From Ridgeia piscesae (lineage: Eukaryota; Annelida; Polychaeta; Sabellida; Siboglinidae), in assembly GCA_025642075.2 (NCBI GenBank), contig JAODUO010000429.1, forward strand, positions 1-64,000: DNA of 64,000 nucleotides. The letters run 5' to 3'. The notes beneath the pieces were generated by a model. The model saw only the letters and a list, made by a program, of their open reading frames with translations, made no database searches and was not told the origin of the DNA. The position numbers and the translations under genes were made by a program. Shown here in pieces: positions 63,001 to 64,000 of this stretch. Position 1 is the first letter of the stretch. Each line of letters opens with the position of its first letter.

Positions 63001-63744
63001 TTGAGTTCCTGAAGAAGGCCGCCGATTGTGGTTCTGTATCTGTATTTGGCAAAATGTCCTGGGACACATCACGCCAGTGCACATGGTGGGTCGTCTGACT
63101 TAATTGTTAAAATGTTGGATTAAATTATTTTGAAATGAGTTTAGTGATTTACTTGAAACAGTGTTTGTGGGCAGAGAATTCCATTCTTTAATTGTGGTTG
63201 GGAAGAAGCTGTTTCCAAATATGTTTGCAGAGTATCTAATTTGCAAGAACTGACTGTCATGTTTACGTGAGGATCTAGTGTTGTGTTGGATATAGTGATC
63301 TAGCGGGATATCTATATGGTTATGTTCCATCTTATATATTATGCTAAGTCTTTTAATTGTTCTTCTTGTTTGGAGGGTGTCCCACTGGAGGTCTTTAAGA
63401 AGTTGGGTTACTGTTCCTGGCTCTCTAGAATAGTTTTGTGTACAAAATCTGGCAGCTTGTCTTTGGATTCTTTCTAAGGTTTTAATATGTGGTTGAAACA
63501 CTGAAGTAAGTAGAACATTGCTAGTTGTGAAATTATGAATTTTTTTGAAGAAGTGTGTAATGAAGTCACAAAGCACTAGACGTATCACTCACTAGGTGGT
63601 GGGCATGGTCTGATGGCCTCGTCAGTCTCGGCCCACTCTCCAGTGCCTGCCTCATTGACAGCGGCCACCCCAAAGTCATAGGGGCGGCCCTCGGACAGAC
63701 CCAGGACGACGTAGTCTGTGCCCTGTATGGGGGCGCTCACCACC
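29203..63744 (-). CDS. unc-22: twitchin-like giant muscle kinase, C-terminal 35 exons (5' end outside window)
   Basis: Thirty-five exons with GT-AG borders and matching phases join into about 5.4 kb coding for about 1,800 residues. The gene enters from the right edge. Domain order is FN3 (C-terminal half), Ig, FN3, FN3, FN3, Ig, Ig, FN3, FN3, Ig, Ig, FN3, kinase, regulatory tail, Ig, linker, Ig, Ser/Thr-rich tail. Ig-Ig-FN3-kinase followed by more Ig domains is the arrangement of twitchin/projectin/titin. The kinase keeps DFG where titin kinase has EFG, which favours twitchin. The family lies along the thick filament, senses stretch and regulates relaxation; in mussels it mediates catch (known of the family). 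Kinase motifs: P-loop GSGAFG, VAKF lysine, HLDIKPEN, IDFGLA, AAPE. The tail after the kinase keeps NFGSLRKARP, a hallmark of twitchin. unc-22 is the nematode name; projectin (bt) is the fly equivalent. Confidence 0.9.
29640..29820 (-). CDS. unc-22: twitchin exon e34: second half of the last Ig domain
   Basis: The acceptor CCTGCTTCAG and donor GATG|GTAAGT frame it. It encodes ITWTKDGKELRMGGRYTV, GICSLEIQTCEMADAGRYVC and AENSKGSLETSSKITID. The upstream intron is filled by a GATC-rich repeat that starts about 20 bases from the acceptor. Confidence 0.92.
29836..30312. repeat. degenerate ~60-bp minisatellite of CTCAGATCC units (intron e33-e34)
   Basis: Repeats of ACTCAGATCC(C/T)AA with TCAGATCA and CAGTTCTCAAATCAG sub-units; a composite of about 55-60 bp is visible. 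It starts about 20 bases from the e34 acceptor. Confidence 0.88.
30724..30868 (-). CDS. unc-22: twitchin exon e33: first half of the last Ig domain
   Basis: The acceptor GTGTTTGCAG and donor AAG|GTTTGT frame it. It encodes KLFESEFEGYKEPSDKAPS, FVFPLRDRFIQEGIG and VKLICSVEGKPTPK, including the B-strand Cys. Ends in phase 0. Confidence 0.9.
31388..31448 (-). CDS. unc-22: twitchin exon e32: basic Ser-containing linker
   Basis: The acceptor CTGTTTGTAG and donor AGGAG|GTCAGT frame it. It encodes only QAKALPPRRSMSVDYQAAPR, an inter-Ig linker. Phases fit e31 (1) and e33 (2). The RRSMS motif could be a phosphorylation site (inference). Confidence 0.75.
31786..31958 (-). CDS. unc-22: twitchin exon e31: second half of that Ig domain
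   Basis: The acceptor GGTTGCAG and donor GAAC|GTACGT frame it. It encodes YFDGTPLNPSIKYMPKYSG, YELRICRIKMEDKGEYVVKA and ENSYGSREEHVFLKVE, very close to the matching twitchin Ig. Confidence 0.92.
32508..32625 (-). CDS. unc-22: twitchin exon e30: first half of the first post-kinase Ig, ending inside the Trp codon
   Basis: The acceptor GTTGCTTGCAG and donor ACTTG|GTGAGT frame it. It encodes WPRFVRKPHTVVAEEGGVI, SFKCKVLAATPPTITW, with Trp split TG|G, the third Ig in this gene cut at that codon. Confidence 0.9.
32984..33086 (-). CDS. unc-22: twitchin exon e29: C-terminal regulatory tail
   Basis: The acceptor GTGTTCCAG and donor TTCG|GTAGGT frame it. It encodes WPMPMPAIGRLANFGSLRK and ARPKDHGIFSTYF. 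The GRxxNFxSLRKxRP pattern is the twitchin tail that packs into the active site and, in invertebrate twitchins, overlaps a calmodulin/S100-binding region (family knowledge). Confidence 0.92.
33670..33793 (-). CDS. unc-22: twitchin exon e28: end of kinase C-lobe and start of regulatory tail
   Basis: The acceptor ATGTCTCCAG and donor TAT|GTAAGT frame it. It encodes RRLTVHEALEHSWL, closing the kinase fold, then SRYNKIRETIRQRY, the autoregulatory helix region. It is separated from e27 by a 4.6-kb intron holding the 3.6-kb array. Confidence 0.92.
33815..34262. repeat. ~32-bp minisatellite beside kinase exon e28
   Basis: About fourteen imperfect units of ACATGTACCATGTGTACC plus AAGGTGTAATACAG. It begins about 20 bases from the e28 acceptor, within its intron. 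Confidence 0.92.
34338..37971. repeat. 36/39-bp minisatellite, over 90 copies, in the kinase intron e27-e28
   Basis: The unit is GATGAGATGGGCACTGGTGA plus TGTTGAGAAGAAGACTGAA, with AAG/AAT variants and a 3-bp-shorter form. All length changes are multiples of three, so the frame never shifts across 3.6 kb. On the plus strand it reads EDEMGTGDVEKKT over and over, broken by one TAG near 36433. On the minus strand all three frames are open for over 1,170 codons. A rare variant (CACTTGTGATGTTGAAAAG) occurs twice, at about 35957 and 37225, in the same neighbour order, showing a ~1.27-kb internal duplication. Confidence 0.97.
38313..38380. repeat. three short ~18-bp repeats at the e27 donor
   Basis: GTCGGAGGACATATGACT occurs twice and a diverged GTCGGAAAACATATGACT follows, running up to the e27 splice donor. 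In sense orientation the GAGTCATATG part of the donor region is what repeats; the extra copies lack the exon end. Confidence 0.8.
38382..38534 (-). CDS. unc-22: twitchin exon e27: kinase C-lobe
   Basis: The acceptor ATGTTTCAG and donor CCTCA|GTGAGT frame it. It encodes SGLSPFAGEDSVETMQNVS, KCDWDFDSESF and AKDFIRKLIVKQP. Ends in phase 2. Three short ~18-bp repeats (CATATGACT) adjoin the donor on the intron side. Confidence 0.92.
38922..39121 (-). CDS. unc-22: twitchin exon e26: activation segment
   Basis: The acceptor TTCCCTGCAG and donor ATACT|GTGAGT frame it. It encodes PENILCETKKSTNVKMIDFG, LAAKLDP, TATAEFAAPEVV and FYTDMWAVGVLAYIL. DFG and APE motifs are intact, so the kinase is likely active, unlike titin's EFG form. 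Confidence 0.93.
39517..39658 (-). CDS. unc-22: twitchin exon e25: kinase hinge to catalytic loop
   Basis: The acceptor GTCTTCCAG and donor AAG|GTATGT frame it. It encodes LSGGELFDRIAAEDYKMNE, VRQVCEGLCYMHEHNIV and HLDIK. The HLD form of the catalytic loop, with Leu where most kinases have Arg, is characteristic of the MLCK/titin/twitchin group. Confidence 0.93.
39926..40387. repeat. 53-bp tandem repeat containing the e24 exon end and splice donor, nine copies
   Basis: Copies of ACTCACTACTCAAGTACAAG plus TACTATCTCAGATACTCAAC plus AGATGGTAAGAGT start at 39940, 39987, 40040, 40093, 40146, 40199, 40252, 40305 and 40358. The last copy overlaps 40364-40387, the final 24 coding bases of kinase exon e24. 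In sense orientation each unit thus contains ATAGTACTTGTACTTGAGTA followed by the donor GTGAGT. Seven copies including the real one keep GTGAGT; 40040 has GTGACT and 39987 has ATGAGT. The leftmost unit is 6 bp shorter. Confidence 0.95.
40364..40567 (-). CDS. unc-22: twitchin exon e24: kinase N-lobe
   Basis: The acceptor GTGTTTCAG and donor GAGTA|GTGAGT frame it. It holds GAFGVV, the ATP-binding lysine in TFVAKFI, a likely helix-C glutamate in VKGEINIMNSL, and HEIVLVLE before the hinge. The last 24 bases and the donor form part of a 53-bp tandem repeat that fills the adjoining intron. Confidence 0.93.
40862..40955 (-). CDS. unc-22: twitchin exon e23: kinase N-terminus, start of the P-loop
   Basis: The acceptor CACTTTCAG and donor GGCAG|GTTCGT frame it. 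It encodes YYDLWSKIKPQPVEIRPGD, INDYYEIHEELG. The ELG of the nucleotide-binding loop continues as SGAFG in e24 (phase 2 junction). Confidence 0.9.
41243..41308 (-). CDS. unc-22: twitchin exon e22: linker into the kinase
   Basis: The acceptor GTGGTTTCAG and donor TTCT|GTAAGT frame it. It encodes DDTGKRVRGKYTGPKI and LDYDRF, typical of the short basic linker before the twitchin kinase domain. Phase 1 on both sides. Confidence 0.85.
41885..42048 (-). CDS. unc-22: twitchin exon e21: second half of the pre-kinase FN3 domain and basic linker
   Basis: The acceptor ATTACTAG and donor GAAG|GTAGCA frame it. It encodes TFATIEGLSPCKDYQFRVTA and ENFYGRSEPCEP, followed by a KTETVEEGRKRKGLP linker. Confidence 0.88.
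42861..43026 (-). CDS. unc-22: twitchin exon e20: first half of the pre-kinase FN3 domain
   Basis: The acceptor TGTTTCAG and donor AACAG|GTCAGA frame it. It encodes DCPDPPRFLQTENIYHDSV, MLSWKPPLNDGGSFITQYIV and NNWIRSCVN. Ends in phase 2. Confidence 0.9.
43733..44020 (-). CDS. unc-22: twitchin exon e19: complete Ig domain before the kinase
   Basis: The acceptor CCTCTTTCAG and donor AATG|GTGCGT frame it. One exon encodes PPKIKVPPRFQDLSSFEKGE, FKIPFTGYPKPKVRWTRDGE, HYRVETGERHAILTI and SDDGPYHLQLEN. An Ig followed by FN3 and kinase is the titin/twitchin arrangement. Confidence 0.9.
44104..44422 (+). mobile_element. tRNA-derived SINE, copy 1 (in a twitchin intron, antisense)
   Basis: A tRNA-like head with GGGTAGAGC and a B-box-like GTTCGAATAC (44162-44171) is followed by a body shared with copy 2 (GACAGTGGTGGATATTTGT, GTGGCTGGATGCT-type, AGGTCTGCCA) and the tail GTGCTATATAAGAACTTACC. 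Family not named. Confidence 0.82.
44715..50547. repeat. 32-bp minisatellite, about 180 copies, in intron e18-e19
   Basis: The unit is CACAAGTCTAGTGCCCCACC plus AGTACATCAGGA, with TCTAGTG/ACTAGTG, CATC/CACC and 33-bp (extra C) variants. The centre (about 46100-47800) is the most homogeneous. Because 32 is not a multiple of three, no long frame is kept. The array begins about 20 bases past the e18 donor. Confidence 0.98.
50570..50742 (-). CDS. unc-22: twitchin exon e18: second half of the Ig domain
   Basis: The acceptor GTGTTCAG and donor AGAT|GTGAGT frame it. It encodes FKGTRELVDGGKYEIIHEGN, THILIVHDVYGEDADEYSAK and VVNRAGSRTS. The 5.8-kb 32-bp minisatellite starts about 20 bases past its donor. 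Confidence 0.87.
51107..51122. repeat. short (AGA)n run
   Basis: A small trinucleotide run of AAG units in the intron between e17 and e18. Confidence 0.6.
51294..51496. repeat. 28-bp minisatellite, about seven copies (intron e17-e18)
   Basis: The unit is GTGAGAGAGATGGGGATGG plus AGTGGAGAC, nearly identical across copies, with one 24-bp copy at about 51415. Intronic. Confidence 0.93.
51658..51769 (-). CDS. unc-22: twitchin exon e17: first half of an Ig domain, ending inside the core Trp codon
   Basis: The acceptor GTTGTTCAG and donor ATTTG|GTGAGT frame it. It encodes ATMPEIVSGLRNCQAVQGK, AAKFEVEVGGKPAPSVIW, with the Trp codon split TG|G as in e10. Confidence 0.88.
51958..52232. repeat. 152-bp tandem duplication spanning the e16 splice donor
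   Basis: AAAATACAGTAACTT, CAAACAGTAATA and GGTAAC(T/C)GTGTT blocks recur at a 152-bp distance. The right-hand copy runs into exon e16. The left, intronic copy contains CTTTCAGGTCTTGACCTTAA, a diverged duplicate of the exon's last ~25 coding bases, with GTCAAT where the real donor is GTGAGC. Confidence 0.85.
52208..52510 (-). CDS. unc-22: twitchin exon e16: complete FN3 domain
   Basis: The acceptor CCCACCTAG and donor AAAG|GTGAGC frame it. One exon encodes the whole domain: PGMPGIPDIQEVGGDFVSL, TWEKPSSDGGGRIMGYIIEK, SRVNQVPS, REYEFRVIAVNEAGES and a KVKVKDPK end. The last ~25 exonic bases and donor have a decayed tandem copy in the next intron. Confidence 0.9.
52868..52997 (-). CDS. unc-22: twitchin exon e15: second half of the FN3 domain
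   Basis: The acceptor GTCCTTGCAG and donor TTCG|GTAAGA frame it. It encodes ETEFDVQGLYENNEYMFRV, AAVNENGCGEW and SPIVAKLSF. Phase 0 start, phase 1 end. Confidence 0.88.
53380..53501. repeat. 55/56-bp tandem repeat beginning at the e14 splice donor, about 2.2 copies
   Basis: CTACCACTGAC occurs at 53491 (the real donor, GTCAGTGG in sense) and 53436, with a diverged CTAATCACTGAC at 53380. The shared unit includes GGCCATGTTGCCGA and ATATAAGAG. The intron therefore repeats its own 5' splice sequence. Confidence 0.9.
53502..53674 (-). CDS. unc-22: twitchin exon e14: first half of an FN3 domain
   Basis: The acceptor GACTGACAG and donor AAG|GTCAGT frame it. It encodes TPGACTGPLRVSDISRSTC, HLSWKAPRDTGGAKVTNYVV and KPYWTTVASFAK. 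Ends in phase 0. The intron side of the donor is tandemly repeated (see 53380-53501). Confidence 0.88.
54092..54181 (-). CDS. unc-22: twitchin exon e13: end of the Ig domain
   Basis: The acceptor GTCCAACAG and donor AAAG|GTAAAT frame it. It encodes DADQDDSGSYSIDISNDSG with a PFNVAVK G strand: the DSGxY motif of I-set domains. Phase 1 to phase 1. Confidence 0.85.
54704..54892 (-). CDS. unc-22: twitchin exon e12: first part of an Ig domain
   Basis: The acceptor ACACTTCAG and donor AAAG|GTAGGT frame it. It encodes PPQLEKTIRDQAVDKGEML, VKIPFSGTGPFDFKVRKNNR and TTFDDYVILQIK. Ends in phase 1. Confidence 0.86.
54955..55345 (+). mobile_element. 3' end of an L2/CR1-type non-LTR retrotransposon
   Basis: The plus strand reads SGCLATFKARLKTHLFRLSF and ends at TAA (55063-55065). 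The ATFKARLKTHLF motif is the usual C-terminal end of ORF2 in L2/CR1-type elements. A 3' UTR follows, ending near TGTAAAGTGCCACGAACCAT and an AT-rich tail. Antisense to twitchin, 5' truncated. Confidence 0.7.
55697..55869 (-). CDS. unc-22: twitchin exon e11: second half of the Ig domain
   Basis: The acceptor CTGTCTCAG precedes 55869. It encodes YKDGMEIHSSGKYRISRDGG, LIIKDIYPDDSSEITCELVN and a VKLAVQ end. Phase requires the weak donor CAGA|GTCGGT, giving Lys at the junction and the family-typical start PPQLE in e12. Confidence 0.85.
55893..56220 (+). mobile_element. tRNA-derived SINE, copy 2 (in a twitchin intron, antisense)
   Basis: Related to the 44104-44422 copy along its whole length: GGGGGTAGAGC head, B-box-like GGATCGAGTCC (55944-55954), GATAGTGGTGGATATTTGT, GTGGCTGGATGCTTCCCAGA and the same CTATATAAGAACTTACC tail. 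It also keeps an AGCGCTTTGAGCAG segment missing from copy 1. Confidence 0.85.
56466..56508. repeat. (GT)n microsatellite with degenerate GT-rich tail
   Basis: A clean GT run, then degenerate TGTGTATGTG/ATGCGTGTG sequence to about 56710. Intronic. Confidence 0.95.
56819..56930 (-). CDS. unc-22: twitchin exon e10: first half of an Ig domain, ending inside the core Trp codon
   Basis: The acceptor GTGTTCAG and donor AAGTG|GTAAGA frame it. It encodes GKAPEFSKRPSNVMAPLNGE, ARFEVEVDGEPLPEIKW. The Trp codon is split TG|G across the intron. Confidence 0.88.
57012..57120. repeat. (TG)n microsatellite with GTGC variants
   Basis: Pure TG from 57012 to about 57060, then GCGTGCGTG variants to about 57120. 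Intron between e9 and e10. Confidence 0.95.
57478..57826. repeat. ~21-bp minisatellite, CCACAGATCTGTACAAAAA unit
   Basis: About sixteen diverged copies of CC(C)ACAGATCTGTACAAAAAA with variable A runs; it begins about 30 bases from the e9 donor. AGATCT makes the unit partly self-complementary. Confidence 0.92.
57860..58057 (-). CDS. unc-22: twitchin exon e9: rest of the FN3 domain
   Basis: The acceptor GTGTTCAG and donor ATGG|GTGAGT frame it. It encodes GYQVEMSRPASGDWKKVND, LTEGVEYVFRVAAVTGVG and APITIRDKM. A short-unit minisatellite begins about 35 bases after the donor. Confidence 0.88.
58538..58696. mobile_element. hairpin-like inverted repeat, putative small MITE
   Basis: CTTTTACCTGTAGA (58547-58560) has its exact reverse complement at 58673-58686. 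Similarity continues outward (GAGATGTTT / ACACATCTC) and inward (GTTACACGATGACTTCCTCA versus the inverse of TGATGAAGTCAATATGTAAC). About 65-bp imperfect arms close to the e8 donor. Confidence 0.65.
58749..58853 (-). CDS. unc-22: twitchin exon e8: first part of an FN3 domain
   Basis: The acceptor TCTCCGCAG and donor AAAG|GTAACA frame it. It encodes ASPPGVPVAERIGRNFIDL, SWSKPRSDGGSKIK. A hairpin-like inverted repeat lies about 50 bases past its donor. Confidence 0.88.
59353..59466 (-). CDS. unc-22: twitchin exon e7: second half of the FN3 domain
   Basis: The acceptor CTGATGCAG and donor GCCA|GTAAGT frame it. It encodes DDLEKDTEYEFRVRAKNRAG and GEPSRPSDAVTT. Phase 1 to phase 1, matching e6 and e8. 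Confidence 0.9.
59874..60065 (-). CDS. unc-22: twitchin exon e6: first half of an FN3 domain
   Basis: The acceptor TGCTACAG and donor GTCG|GTGAGT frame it. It encodes APDSPNVPRIEDVDEDSVTL, SWAKPRGDGGDRITGYIIES and KWRPLNS. Ends in phase 1 after LTFV. Confidence 0.9.
60240..60475. repeat. degenerate TGTAAATGTCACCTGATTCC-type repeat
   Basis: Short phrases TGTAAATGTCAC, AATGTCACC and CACCTGATTCC recur irregularly in the intron between e5 and e6. Strongly decayed. Confidence 0.5.
60579..60798 (-). CDS. unc-22: twitchin exon e5: rest of the FN3 domain
   Basis: The acceptor GTTGCCAG and donor TTCG|GTGAGT frame it. It encodes DDGGANISHYMVEQKD, GDWRTVSKF, LEDGEKYEFRVSAVNEHGQS and a VVAKYEF end. Typical twitchin FN3 C to G strands; ends in phase 1. 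Confidence 0.9.
61144..61226 (-). CDS. unc-22: twitchin exon e4: first third of an FN3 domain
   Basis: The acceptor GTTTTCAG and donor AAAG|GTAAAC frame it. It encodes DKPASPEGPLEASEV and SCTLSWKPPK, the A-B strands of an FN3 domain with the core Trp. Ends in phase 0. Confidence 0.85.
61548..61713 (-). CDS. unc-22: twitchin exon e3: second half of the same Ig domain
   Basis: The acceptor CATCGCAG and donor ATGG|GTACGA frame the exon. It encodes RIKFETNETEVVLNCQAAKK, SDEGKYNVTLKNSKG and a TTVTISVLV G strand, the usual end of an I-set domain. Ends in phase 1. Confidence 0.88.
62373..62491 (-). CDS. unc-22: twitchin exon e2: first half of an Ig domain
   Basis: The acceptor CCTCTCAG precedes 62491 and the donor TACAAC|GTATGT follows 62373. 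It encodes APKAFLDPFAQTIKVPAG, FKIKIPYKGYPIP and ETSWYN, the A to C strands of an I-set Ig domain with its Trp. Joins e3 in phase 0. Confidence 0.85.
63003..63588 (-). mobile_element. non-LTR retrotransposon ORF2 C-terminal fragment (sense in twitchin intron)
   Basis: The minus strand from 63588 to 63100 reads HIKTLERIQRQAARFCTQNY, LLKDLQWDTLQTRRTIKRLS and FFPTTIKEWNSLP, then a stop. This is the region after the reverse transcriptase domain in L2/CR1/Jockey-type elements. Upstream RT motifs are missing, so the copy is 5' truncated. A 3' UTR seems to continue to about 63003. It starts close to the e1 donor and has the same orientation as twitchin. Confidence 0.8.
63593..63744 (-). CDS. unc-22: twitchin exon e1: C-terminal half of an FN3 domain
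   Basis: The acceptor TGTTGCCAG lies above 63744 and the donor CCTA|GTGAGT at 63592. It encodes YVVLGLSEGRPYDFGVAAVN and GTGEWAE, the E, F and G strand pattern of a fibronectin type III domain. Starts and ends in phase 1. The N-terminal half must lie beyond the right edge. Confidence 0.85.
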
Positions 63745-64000
63745 CTGGCAACAGACAGCACAGTCTTCATTCCATTACCCACAATGCCTGGCAGAACATT
63801 TGTTTTTCTGCATACCAGCCAGCACTATGAAATGTAGCTAACCCTTGAATTTCTTATGATGTGACTAGGGAAAAATACAATATAATTTCAAATCTGTACA
63901 TAAATCCAAGCATAACAAATTCAAATTTCCTCTGATCCAATTTGTTGTCAAAGTACCAGAAATAAATTGTCTCAATTCAATCTGACAAATTTCTCAAATT
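63745..64000 (-). other. part of a twitchin intron at the right edge
   Basis: Upstream of exon e1 in sense direction. No further exon could be supported. The N-terminal half of the FN3 domain cut by e1 must lie beyond the window. Confidence 0.6.

Larger units (their letters stand above)
29428..63592 (-). other. twitchin introns with no recognised content
   Basis: The following introns longer than 300 bases hold AT-rich sequence in which I saw nothing beyond splice sites: 30869-31387, 31449-31785, 31959-32507, 32626-32983, 33087-33669, 38535-38921, 39122-39516, 41309-41884, 42049-42860, 43027-43732, 52511-52867, 53675-54091, 54182-54703, 58854-59352, 59467-59873, 60799-61143, 61227-61547 and 61714-62372. 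Intron 62492-63592 holds the retroelement fragment. All other long introns contain the repeats or elements listed separately. Confidence 0.5.

Overview
This is animal genomic DNA: genes are broken by many GT-AG introns, and the rest is AT-rich intronic and intergenic sequence full of minisatellites, microsatellites and transposon remains. No prokaryotic, organellar or viral gene was seen. The best guess is a marine invertebrate, probably a lophotrochozoan such as a mollusc: it has a twitchin-type giant muscle kinase, tRNA-derived SINEs and L2/CR1-type retroelement pieces. The phylum call is inference.

Layout. 1-5295: 5' flank with a tandem duplication, a long (CA)n tract and no recognised gene. 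5296-16384 (+): a complete seven-exon gene encoding a 326-residue FAM199X homologue; all splice phases agree. Its introns hold a TTAA-flanked piggyBac-like MITE and an inverted relative, a 26-bp minisatellite running up to an acceptor, and a 1.65-kb imperfect palindrome around a (TG)n tract. 16385-29100: a presumed 3' UTR, then intergenic DNA with several minisatellites, one 632-bp TIR element and a decayed coding-like stretch. 29203-63744 (-): 35 coding exons (about 5.4 kb, about 1,800 residues) forming the C-terminal part of a twitchin/titin-like protein. The gene begins beyond the right edge. In protein order it has an FN3 half, then Ig, FN3, FN3, FN3, Ig, Ig, FN3, FN3, Ig, Ig, FN3, a protein kinase with intact catalytic motifs, a regulatory tail, Ig, a basic Ser linker, Ig and a Ser/Thr/Arg-rich tail. 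The true last exon is uncertain.

The two genes converge and have no obvious functional link. FAM199X is a little-studied conserved animal protein; twitchin is a sarcomeric scaffold and kinase.

The most unusual signal is the link between tandem repeats and splice sites in the twitchin gene. One 53-bp repeat (nine copies) contains the 3' end of a kinase exon plus its splice donor. Two other exons have their donor regions tandemly duplicated, and several large arrays start within tens of bases of an exon edge. A 3.6-kb intronic array keeps a 36/39-bp unit, always a multiple of three, and is open in most frames. Exons were joined by hand from splice motifs and phase, without transcripts or alignment, so individual boundaries could shift.
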